DNA from: an uncultured Oscillospiraceae bacterium
Lineage (GTDB): Bacteria; Bacillota; Clostridia; Oscillospirales; Oscillospiraceae
Direction: 5' to 3'
Assembly: GCA_937915075.1 (NCBI GenBank)
Contig: CALDMA010000025.1
Coordinates: 1 to 7,625, forward strand
Length of the DNA: 7,625 bases
Shown here: in pieces, positions 1 through 4,252 of the stretch
Layout of the letters: every line of letters begins with the position of its first letter
How positions within the stretch are numbered: the stretch's first letter is position 1
The notes under the pieces: model-generated
What the model was told of the DNA's origin: nothing
What the model saw: only the letters and a program-made list of their open reading frames with translations
Databases searched by the model: none
Program-made: the position numbers and the translations under genes

Positions 1-1
1 G

Positions 2-226
2 GGACGCTCCATGCAGGAAATCACAGCGATAGACATTCAGCGGTATATCTCGCTTCTTGAAAAGCGCCAGGCAGAGGTTGTGCGCATGGTTTACATGGAA
101 GGGCTATCTACGAAAAAAGCGGCAGAGCAACATGGCCTGACTGTCCGCACTATTGAACGGATCAGAAAGGATGCTGTTGATAATCTTGCGGAAATGTATG
201 CTTACTCGGACCGCTACAATGGGTAA
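2..226 (+). CDS. Sigma-70 region 4-like helix-turn-helix protein (5' end possibly cut by window edge)
   Basis: The frame is open from the left edge to TAA at 224-226. An ATG at 11 would give 71 aa, but only ten bases precede it and the frame stays open to base 2, so the protein may begin outside the window; GGGA at 1-4 could equally be a weak ribosome site for that ATG. The run EGLSTKKAAEQHGLTVRTIE is a typical sigma-70 region 4 / LuxR-like helix-turn-helix (STKKAAEQHG as first helix, VRTIERIRKDA as recognition helix), preceded by a helical segment containing LLEKRQAEVVRMVYM. Short sigma-like proteins of this kind are common just upstream of excisionase and integrase genes in integrative conjugative elements of Clostridia, where they are thought to regulate element genes. 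That context is present here. Its promoter target and whether it binds RNA polymerase are unknown. Confidence 0.7.
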   Translation, partial: GRSMQEITAIDIQRYISLLEKRQAEVVRMVYMEGLSTKKAAEQHGLTVRTIERIRKDAVDNLAEMYAYSDRYNG

Positions 227-241
227 GATGCCCATATTTTC

Positions 242-262
242 AAAATGTCGCAAAAATGTCGC
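242..262. repeat. Short direct repeat AAAATGTCGC x2
   Basis: AAAATGTCGC occurs at 242-251 and again at 253-262, and the core GTCGC recurs at 281-285. The copies lie between the sigma-like gene and the candidate promoter at 274-303, so they could be regulator binding sites. This is inference from position only. Confidence 0.4.
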
Positions 263-273
263 GGTTGATGTAC

Positions 274-303
274 TTGCGCTGTCGCATAGTCATGTGGTAT
301 GAT
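274..303 (+). promoter_or_regulatory. Candidate extended -10 promoter
   Basis: TTGCGC at 274-279 is followed after 18 bases by TATGAT at 298-303. TGG just before the -10 box gives an extended -10 (TGn). Transcription would start near 310, only a few bases before the hairpin at 315-353, so most transcripts would end at once unless the hairpin is bypassed. The -35 box is weak, and this could be chance. Confidence 0.25.
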
Positions 304-314
304 TATACTCACCA

Positions 315-353
315 AAAAGGAGATGCTCCCGTTCGCGGGGAGCATCTCCTTTT
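315..353 (+). terminator. Strong intrinsic terminator hairpin after the sigma-like gene
   Basis: A perfect 16-bp stem (AAAAGGAGATGCTCCC at 315-330 pairing with 338-353) closes a 7-base loop. A-rich and T-rich ends flank the GC core, so the stem could terminate in either direction. The T run on the plus strand is short (four bases). It would end transcription from the sigma-like gene and insulate the excisionase-integrase unit. Confidence 0.8.
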
Positions 354-359
354 GTCGTC

Positions 360-449
360 AGCTATTTTTCGGCGTAAGGATTTCAAAATATTTGTGTCAA
401 AGGGCGACGAGATATATTGATTAGCTCAGGGGGTTGTCGTAAAATAGCT
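360..449. repeat. Spaced inverted repeat upstream of the excisionase gene
   Basis: The left arm at 360-374 (AGCTATTTTTCGGCG) matches the reverse complement of the right arm at 435-449 at 12 of 15 positions. The arms are 60 bases apart, and the right arm overlaps the -10 box of the candidate promoter at 417-445. Such spacing suits a DNA-looping operator or arm-type sites bound by excisionase or integrase. No function can be shown from the sequence. Confidence 0.4.
417..445 (+). promoter_or_regulatory. Candidate xis-int promoter
   Basis: TTGATT at 417-422 and TAAAAT at 440-445 are separated by 17 bases. The start would fall near 452, leaving a leader of about 65 bases before the excisionase ATG at 517. 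Both hexamers differ from consensus. The overlap of the -10 box with an inverted-repeat arm suggests that this promoter is repressible. Confidence 0.4.
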
Positions 450-516
450 ATATGAGTCAGCAATGTACCTCGAAAAATGAATAGACCTTGGCACGCAACG
501 CAGAAAGGAGCTTTTT

Positions 517-705
517 ATGTGTGAAGCAAAATATGACTTTTTGACCGTGAGGGATATTCAGCGTATTCTCAAAATTGGGACAAATGTTGCTTATAATTTA
601 ATTCACAGCAAAGCATTTCCAGTCGTCAAAATTGGAAAGAATTATCGGATACCGGCAGAGGGCTTTTACACATGGCTTGAAAACGCGGGCGTTGCGGAAC
701 AATGA
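517..705 (+). CDS. Excisionase-family small helix-turn-helix DNA-binding protein
   Basis: A 62-aa protein starts at ATG 517 behind a clear AGAAAGGAG ribosome site (about 501-509). The sequence reads FLTVRDIQRILKIGTNVAYNLI, a winged-helix HTH_17/MerR-like fold in which TVRDIQRILKIG is the first helix-turn and VAYNLIHSKAFPVVKIGKNYRI the recognition helix plus wing. It ends IPAEGFYTWLENAG, as many excisionase-family proteins do. Such proteins bend DNA at the attachment site and set integrase direction toward excision, or act as transcription regulators. It lies 50 bp upstream of an integrase gene in the same direction, which supports the recombination-directionality role. Its length is normal and no defect is visible. 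Confidence 0.85.
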   Translation: MCEAKYDFLTVRDIQRILKIGTNVAYNLIHSKAFPVVKIGKNYRIPAEGFYTWLENAGVAEQ

Positions 706-755
706 GGCAAAATCTTCAATTATCATAATGAAAGATATGAGAATTGGAGGTTACC

Positions 756-2198
756 ATGGCAAATAAGCGTCGTGCAAATGGCGAAGGGAGCTGGTGGCAG
801 CTCCCCGATCGCACATGGGTACATCAAATCACGATTGGCAGGAAAGAAAACGGTTCTCCGGAAAGAAAATCGTTTAAGGGGAAAGCAAAGGCGATTTGCA
901 AGCAGAGAAAGGAAGAGTGGCTTGCAGAACGGGAGCACATGAAGGCTTTGGAGGAAGCTTCAAAACAAGAGGATGCCCAAAAGGAAGAAATGCAAAAAAG
1001 CCTTGGGCATTCAATGGAGTCGGAAACACAATTCAAGGATGCTTTTATGGATTGGCTTCGTCTTTACAAGTCCCCACCGACCAGAAAGCCATCGACCTAC
1101 GCAAGCTATTTAGACATCTACCACACGCATTTTGCTTCCGCCTTTGATGAAATGCCCCTGTATCAGATCAGTCCGGATGTGATACAGGAATATTACCAAA
1201 AGAAACAGCTCAACGGTGCGCGAATGGATGGGCGGAACGGCGGACTATCCCCCAAAACGATCCGCAATCATCACATGATCCTTAAGGACTTTTTCACATA
1301 CGCTCAAAGCAAGTACAAGCTCCCGTGCAACCCAACACTGAGCACAACAAGGCCGGAGGTCGTCGCAAAGGAGATGCGCGTTTTGAGTCCTTCTGAAATG
1401 CAGATTTTTATGGAGGAGGTCATGAAGGAAACGCAGCGCATTGCGATCTTGACCGATCTGTTCGTTGGCTTCCGTGTGGGCGAGCTGCTTGCGTTGGAGA
1501 TTGCGGACCTTGACTTGGAACGGCAGACACTGCGGATCAACAAAAATCTGATTCGTGTAAAAACAGAGGCGCTGTCGTTGGATAATCCGAACATTAGGAT
1601 TTTGAATTACGACCCGAAGAAGAAAACACATCTGATCGTTCAAAGTACGCCCAAGACAAAGACATCGAACCGCGAGATTGCTATTTCGGACGGCTTGTGC
1701 GAGCTGTTGATCCGACATCTCTACACGCTTGCTCATTCCAGTTGGCCCAATCCGGATAATCTGCTGTTCCCGTCAAGAGCAGGGACCTACATTGACCCCA
1801 AGAGCTTTGAGATCTGACTCAACGCCATATCAAAGCGATGTGAGATCAAAAAGGTCAATCCTCATGCTCTGCGGCACACACTGGCAACGCGGCTGGTGGA
1901 GGAACGGACACCGCTCAACATTGTTCAGGGAATCTTGGGGCACTCGTCCATTGAGACGACAAGGAAGTATCTTCACAAGAGCGAGGACATCGAACGGGAG
2001 GCGATCACCTCCATGACGGACTACCTGAATGGAGAGCAGTTCAACAACGCGCCACGGCTCAACGGAGCGAAAAAAAGAGCGAAATTTGCCGGCATCCCGC
2101 TGCCGGATTTCTCGCAGCGGGAAAGAATAACAGCAAATAACGCTCGAAGGGAAATGCAATTCCCGTCGCACTGCCTACTTTACTGCAAACACCAATAG
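756..2198 (+). pseudogene. Tyrosine site-specific integrase, broken by an internal TGA
   Basis: ATG 756 follows TTGGAGG (744-750). The first open part is 353 aa and ends at TGA 1815-1817; the same frame then continues without another stop to TAG 2196-2198, for about 480 codons in all. The N-terminus (ANKRRANGEGSWWQLPDRTW) is an arm-binding domain, residues ~90-210 are the SAM-like core-binding domain, and the catalytic domain follows. The first catalytic Arg is R240 in GFRVGELLAL and the Lys region is PKTKTSNR (~300-302). Beyond the stop lie HALRH (H370, R373), GHSS (H396) and the nucleophile Y405 in TRKYLHKS. The truncated product therefore lacks the H-x-x-R, second His and Tyr. TGA could derive from CGA (Arg) by one transition. 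It is probably a decayed integrase of a Tn916/Tn1549-like element, but a sequencing error or readthrough cannot be excluded. Confidence 0.85.
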
Positions 2199-2322
2199 CG
2201 GGCGGGCTGAAAAATTAAAATAGAACGACAAAGGAGATATTGTATGAGGGATAATATTTGATGAAAAAAATGGGGCAAGGCTCTTCGGGAAAATGAAATG
2301 CAAATTGCAACGGGGCAAAAAG
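2199..2322. other. Element-end intergenic stretch, possible attachment region
   Basis: Between the integrase stop and the tRNA terminator I see no real gene. AAAGGAGATATTGTATG resembles a ribosome site and start, but the frame closes after five codons, and a second ATG nearby closes after eleven. Integrase genes of this type usually lie beside the attachment site, so an attachment core could lie here or in the adjacent tRNA-fMet 3' end. The matching copy would be outside the window to the left. Confidence 0.35.
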
Positions 2323-2355
2323 AAAACCCCGAAATCACTGAGATTTCAGGGTTTT
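2323..2355 (-). terminator. Intrinsic terminator of the tRNA cluster
   Basis: A 14-bp stem (2323-2336 with 2342-2355) closes the loop ACTGA. The single non-Watson-Crick position is a G-U wobble when read on the minus strand but a C-A mismatch on the plus strand. On the minus strand the stem runs into TTTTCTTTTT (2326 down to 2317). It therefore serves the leftward tRNA transcript. The stem begins one base after the fMet CCA end, which is unusually tight. Confidence 0.85.
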
Positions 2356-2356
2356 A

Positions 2357-2432
<76 letters not shown>

Positions 2433-2486
2433 ATATTAAATTCTTCACGGTTCCCGGTGCTGCCCCGAGAATGGAGGTAACTACTT

Positions 2487-2527
2487 GGGTTATGAGCCCG
2501 ACGAGCTACCAGCTGCTCTACTCCGCG
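2487..2527 (-). pseudogene. tRNA-fMet 5'-half fragment (pseudo-tRNA)
   Basis: These 41 bases match the 5' part of the intact tRNA-fMet (2392-2432) at 39 of 41 positions, with 34 identical in a row. They cover the acceptor 5' strand, D arm and whole anticodon arm. Similarity stops right after the 3' strand of the anticodon stem. The following 54 bases (2433-2486) hold no T arm, no acceptor 3' strand and no CCA. Its acceptor strand reads CGCGGAG where the intact gene has CGCGGGA, so the two are diverged paralogues and not two halves of one gene. It lies between two functional tRNAs and is presumably co-transcribed and degraded. It may be a decayed tandem duplicate or the remnant of an integration or excision event. 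Confidence 0.85.
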
Positions 2528-2547
2528 ATATGGAATTGTGGAAATAC

Positions 2548-2634
2548 TGGTGCCGGTGACCGGACTCGAACCGGTACAGTATCGCTACCGGGGGATTTTA
2601 AGTCCCCTGTGTCTACCTATTCCACCACACCGGC
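2548..2634 (-). tRNA. tRNA-Leu (TAA anticodon)
   Basis: This 87-nt class II tRNA has an encoded CCA (2548-2550 on the plus strand). The acceptor stem GCCGGTG/CACCGGC is perfect. The anticodon loop is CTTAAAA with anticodon TAA (2600-2598) on a GGGGA/TCCCC stem. A long variable arm (CGGTAGCGATACTG region) and the T arm ACCGGTTCGAGTCCGGT follow. It reads UUA and, by wobble, UUG leucine codons. It is the first gene after the leftward promoter at 2652-2680, about ten bases from the predicted start. Confidence 0.96.
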
Positions 2635-2651
2635 GGATATCGGCAACGACT

Positions 2652-2680
2652 AATATACCATATTTCGGCCATTGTGTCAA
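2652..2680 (-). promoter_or_regulatory. Promoter of the tRNA cluster
   Basis: Read on the minus strand, TTGACA (2680-2675) and TATATT (2657-2652) are separated by exactly 17 bases. Transcription would start near 2645, just ahead of tRNA-Leu, and run through the fMet fragment and tRNA-fMet to the terminator at 2323-2355. The near-consensus boxes suit a strong stable-RNA promoter. Confidence 0.85.
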
Positions 2681-2704
2681 CACCTGAAACGAAAAAATAT
2701 AGCA

Positions 2705-2728
2705 GAATTTACTTGTAAAAGTAAATTC
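2705..2728. repeat. Perfect 10-bp AT-rich hairpin
   Basis: GAATTTACTT (2705-2714) and AAGTAAATTC (2719-2728) are exact inverted copies around the loop GTAA. There is no T run directly after it on the plus strand. On the minus strand a T-rich run follows only after several bases, so a terminator is not convincing. It lies upstream of the tRNA promoter and could be a protein site. Confidence 0.5.
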
Positions 2729-2739
2729 CGGTAGTGGAT

Positions 2740-2793
2740 GGAAGTTAGTCTTACAAACAGTAGGCTGGAATTTAATCTTACAAACAATAGGAC
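2740..2793. repeat. Tandem repeat of a 27-bp unit
   Basis: Two adjacent 27-bp units (2740-2766 and 2767-2793) match at about 22 positions and share the core TCTTACAAACA. A further AGGAAT follows directly, perhaps the start of a third, lost copy. The function is unknown. Confidence 0.55.
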
Positions 2794-2964
2794 AGGAATC
2801 AGATAGAGGGGAAAATCTTATGATTGGAAACAGGTCTTTCGGTGGATGTGTTCGCTTGGCAAAAATTGTGGGTAACGGAGGAAGCTGTTTTCCCAGCTAT
2901 CCGCAGTTTCACTCCTTAGCCGAATACCTCGCCCAGTTTTTATAAATGAATAACTCCGCATCTG

Positions 2965-2993
2965 TTGACATTATAGCACCTTGTGCATATAAT
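2965..2993 (+). promoter_or_regulatory. Perfect-consensus promoter of the toxin-antitoxin operon
   Basis: TTGACA at 2965-2970 and TATAAT at 2988-2993 are separated by exactly 17 bases, matching the sigma-70 consensus at every box position. The start would be near 3000, about 35 bases before the antitoxin ATG. A promoter this strong on a toxin-antitoxin pair implies tight repression by the antitoxin or complex. Confidence 0.9.
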
Positions 2994-3002
2994 ATAGCTA
3001 TA
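2972..3002. promoter_or_regulatory. Candidate autoregulatory operators
   Basis: Two symmetric motifs sit on the promoter. In the spacer, TATAGCAC (2972-2979) faces GTGCATATA (2983-2991), with perfect GCAC/GTGC arms and one unpaired base between them and the TATA flanks. TATAGCTATA (2993-3002) is a perfect 10-bp palindrome that begins at the last base of the -10 box. Phd/YefM antitoxins repress their own operons by binding such palindromes, so this is the expected operator position. Confidence 0.5.
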
Positions 3003-3034
3003 ATATTACTATTGTTGTAATGGGAGGTTTAATT

Positions 3035-3301
3035 ATGAATATCCGTCCTTCTGCCGCAATCCGACAAAATTATAATGAAATCGCCGAATTGTGCAAAAAA
3101 ACCGCCGAGCCTGTATTTCTCACAAAAAACGGCGAGGGTGATTTAGTTGTCATGGATATTGAAACCTTTAATCGCCGCGAAAAAATGCTGAAGCTCAGAG
3201 AAGAACTTCTTGCCGTCGAAGAGGACCGTTCGCAAGGCCGCAATGGCTGTACCATTGACGAGCTTGACGCCTACCTTGACGATATCATTGCAGAGGGTTA
3301 A
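3035..3301 (+). CDS. Phd/YefM-family antitoxin of a type II toxin-antitoxin pair
   Basis: An 88-aa protein starts at ATG 3035, chosen over the in-frame ATG at 3020 because GGGAGG (3022-3027) sits seven bases upstream of 3035. The N-terminal part (IRPSAAIRQNYNEIAELCKK) and the following PVFLTKNGEGDLVVMDIETFNR are the classic Phd/YefM DNA-binding and dimerisation fold. The C-terminal third (LREELLAVEEDRSQGRNG then TIDELDAYLDDIIAEG) is acidic and probably wraps and neutralises the toxin. The antitoxin would also repress the operon with the toxin as co-repressor. The toxin gene follows after four bases, the usual antitoxin-first order. Length and motifs look complete. Confidence 0.9.
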   Translation: MNIRPSAAIRQNYNEIAELCKKTAEPVFLTKNGEGDLVVMDIETFNRREKMLKLREELLAVEEDRSQGRNGCTIDELDAYLDDIIAEG

Positions 3302-3305
3302 GCAG

Positions 3306-3620
3306 ATGGCGGATAAGAAATACGACATTATTATCTCGGATAGAGCAAAACAAATGCTCCGGGCGCATTTGCGATTTATGGCTCAGGTGAACAAGACGGC
3401 AGCTGTAAAAGTTAAGAAGGAATTGGTGGATTCGATGCGTTCACTTCAGCAAATGCCGCAGCGATTCCCATTTTTTGACGAACTGTACATACCGCCCAAC
3501 AAGTACCACAAGATGTATGTTCCCAAATGGTATCTGGTTCTATACCAAATTCAGGATGATACCGTTTACATAGACTATATTCTTGATTGCCGTGAGGACT
3601 ACAGTTGGCTTATCCACTAA
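3306..3620 (+). CDS. RelE/ParE-family toxin of the type II toxin-antitoxin pair
   Basis: A 104-aa basic protein starts at ATG 3306, with GAGGG (3293-3297) as ribosome site inside the end of the antitoxin gene. The frame is open farther upstream, but only this start has a ribosome site and fits the family length of 90-110 aa. The family pattern is a helical N-terminal part (residues ~12-52: SDRAKQMLRAHLRFMAQ, then VKVKKELVDSMRSLQQMP) followed by beta strands HKMYVPKWYLVLYQIQ and VYIDYILDCREDY. R96 and Y99 in DCREDY, with H68 and K69, sit where catalytic or binding residues occur in relatives. RelE members cleave mRNA on the ribosome and ParE members poison gyrase; sequence reading cannot choose between them. 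No truncation is visible. Confidence 0.9.
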   Translation: MADKKYDIIISDRAKQMLRAHLRFMAQVNKTAAVKVKKELVDSMRSLQQMPQRFPFFDELYIPPNKYHKMYVPKWYLVLYQIQDDTVYIDYILDCREDYSWLIH

Positions 3621-3632
3621 AAGGAAGAAGAC

Positions 3633-3800
3633 ATGAGAGATGAATATAATATTGCGGAACTGAACCCGAGAAAAAATCCGTATGTGGAAGCACCATTCAC
3701 GGCTACAACACAGGAGAACGTTCACAGCTTGCCAGAAGCACAAATGCCGGCAGACACGGAACAACTATTGTTGGACTTTGGCGAAGGTCTATGCACATAA
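3633..3800 (+). CDS. Small hypothetical protein, third cistron after the toxin
   Basis: A 55-aa frame starts at ATG 3633 with AAGGAAG upstream (3621-3627), 12 bases after the toxin stop, and ends at TAA 3798-3800 just before the operon terminator. The N-terminus MRDEYNIAELNPRKNPYV resembles the leader of small antitoxin-like proteins that carry RKNPY before a ribbon-helix-helix domain, but no such domain follows here. The rest (FTATTQENVHSLPEAQMPADTEQLLLDFGEG) is acidic and probably disordered. It may be a truncated relic, a genuine accessory peptide, or chance. The ribosome site and the terminator position favour translation. Confidence 0.5.
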   Translation: MRDEYNIAELNPRKNPYVEAPFTATTQENVHSLPEAQMPADTEQLLLDFGEGLCT

Positions 3801-3805
3801 CCGAA

Positions 3806-3852
3806 AAAAAGGGAGCAGATGCGCCGATTTAGAGCGCCTCTGTTCCCTTTTT
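3806..3852 (+). terminator. Intrinsic terminator of the toxin-antitoxin operon
   Basis: The arms 3806-3824 (AAAAAGGGAGCAGATGCGC) and 3834-3852 pair over 19 positions with two non-Watson-Crick pairs. The distal arm ends in CCCTTTTT. It lies six bases after the stop of the 55-aa ORF. The A-rich proximal arm makes termination of leftward transcription possible too. Confidence 0.85.
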
Positions 3853-3971
3853 ATCTACACAAATATTGCACCCCGTTTGGCTATGCCGCTTCTGATTTGC
3901 GCACGAAACCCTTGCTATTGCTTGCTTTTTTGACGACGGTTGGCGCATGGGGTGCCAAATATGTGTAGATA
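3852..3971. mobile_element. 120-bp MITE-like element with 23-bp terminal inverted repeats
   Basis: The ends 3852-3874 and 3949-3971 are inverted copies at 20 of 23 positions: TATCTACACA at both outer ends and GCACCCC, or its complement, at both inner ends. The 74-base interior has no gene. The size and perfect outer ten bases fit a small non-autonomous transposable element or the fused ends of a deleted insertion sequence. No immediately adjacent target duplication is evident; CCCTT occurs near both sides but does not abut the left end. It could instead be a hairpin RNA or a transcription-related structure. I cannot name a transposase family. Confidence 0.5.
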
Positions 3972-4092
3972 CCCTTACCGCGCAAAATGATTGGCGACAT
4001 GAGATACCATTCTCTGCCTCATACTTTATCTTGCGGTAGCTCTATCTGCCTGCCGTTTTATGTAATTTTCTGACTATTTATGGTGAATTATG
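3972..4092. other. Intergenic stretch before the hsd promoter
   Basis: I see no gene here. The only structure is a short inverted pair, TACCGC (3976-3981) and GCGGTA (4033-4038), probably insignificant. Together with the terminator, the MITE-like element and the hsd leader it makes up the 452-base gap between the 55-aa ORF and hsdM. Confidence 0.5.
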
Positions 4093-4121
4093 TTGCGAAT
4101 TGAAGCGGCGTGTGCTATAAT
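4093..4121 (+). promoter_or_regulatory. Promoter of the type I restriction-modification operon
   Basis: TTGCGA (4093-4098) and a perfect TATAAT (4116-4121) are spaced 17 bases apart. TGC before the -10 box adds an extended -10 element. Transcription would start near 4128, exactly where the series of hairpins begins, leaving a leader of about 125 bases before hsdM. Confidence 0.75.
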
Positions 4122-4128
4122 GAAAAAA

Positions 4129-4149
4129 CAAGAGGGACAGTACCTCTTG
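4129..4149 (+). promoter_or_regulatory. Leader hairpin 1, covering an SD-like sequence
   Basis: CAAGAGG (4129-4135) pairs exactly with CCTCTTG (4143-4149) around a 7-base loop at the very start of the predicted transcript. The AGAGG in the stem is the only ribosome-site-like sequence ahead of the small leader frame at 4150, so folding would hide it. The last base is shared with the next palindrome. Confidence 0.5.
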
Positions 4150-4174
4150 ATGAGAAATGGGCCCATTTCTCATC
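4149..4174. repeat. Perfect 26-bp palindrome centred on GGGCCC
   Basis: GATGAGAAATGGG (4149-4161) is followed at once by its exact reverse complement (4162-4174), with no mismatch. In RNA it would form an 11-bp hairpin with a 4-base loop; in DNA it is a symmetric site for a dimeric protein. It overlaps the next palindrome by the five bases TCATC. Confidence 0.9.
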
Positions 4175-4239
4175 CTTTGCCATGGCAAAGGATGATTCTC
4201 TTCTGCTCACGGGTAATGGATGAGGAGTTGGCCGTCTGA
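4150..4239 (+). CDS. Possible leader peptide of the hsd operon (29 aa)
   Basis: ATG 4150 opens a 29-codon frame (MRNGPISHPLPWQRMILFCS, then RVMDEELAV) that spans both palindromes and stops at TGA 4237-4239, 13 bases before the hsdM ATG and in another frame. The only SD-like sequence is AGAGGG, about 13 bases upstream and inside hairpin 1. Translation here would unfold the palindromes. This may be chance, since any palindrome of this length has some chance of staying open. Confidence 0.2.
   Translation: MRNGPISHPLPWQRMILFCSRVMDEELAV
4170..4195. repeat. Perfect 26-bp palindrome centred on CCATGG
   Basis: TCATCCTTTGCCA (4170-4182) is followed by its exact reverse complement (4183-4195). It shares TCATC with the previous palindrome, so the two hairpins compete for those bases. 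TTCTC (4196-4200) just downstream could also pair with GAGAA (4152-4156 region) in an alternative fold. Confidence 0.9.
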
Positions 4240-4252
4240 AAGGAAGACTGCT

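Larger units (their letters stand above)
2681..2964. other. Intergenic stretch without a confident gene
   Basis: Besides the hairpin and the tandem repeat, the only coding possibility is a 41-aa frame at 2820-2945 (MIGNRSFGGC... to TAA), with AGGGG some ten bases upstream of its ATG. It has no recognisable motif, and I do not call it a gene. Confidence 0.5.

Noticed and set aside
1245..1736. Minus-strand frames inside the integrase gene (163 aa and 96 aa)
   Set aside because: They are shadows of the integrase frame without ribosome sites or motifs.
1815..1817. TGA recoded as an amino acid instead of a stop
   Set aside because: The excisionase, hsdM and hsdS all end at TGA with coupled downstream starts, so TGA is a stop here. 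No selenocysteine-type structure is evident, and the position is not a known Sec site in integrases.
2740..2793. A CRISPR-like array
   Set aside because: The two 27-bp units are directly adjacent with no spacer, are imperfect, and no cas gene is nearby.
2820..2945. A 41-aa frame with a weak ribosome site
   Set aside because: It has no motif and an unconvincing composition, and open frames of this length are common by chance. It is mentioned only in the intergenic note.
3210..3305. An upstream extension of the toxin frame into the antitoxin gene
   Set aside because: The added 32 residues overlap the antitoxin in another frame and exceed the family length. ATG 3306 has its own ribosome site.
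4220..4252. Upstream ATG (4220) as the hsdM start
   Set aside because: It lacks a ribosome site. ATG 4253 has AAAGGAAG at ideal spacing, and its N-terminus MTTSDERI looks natural.
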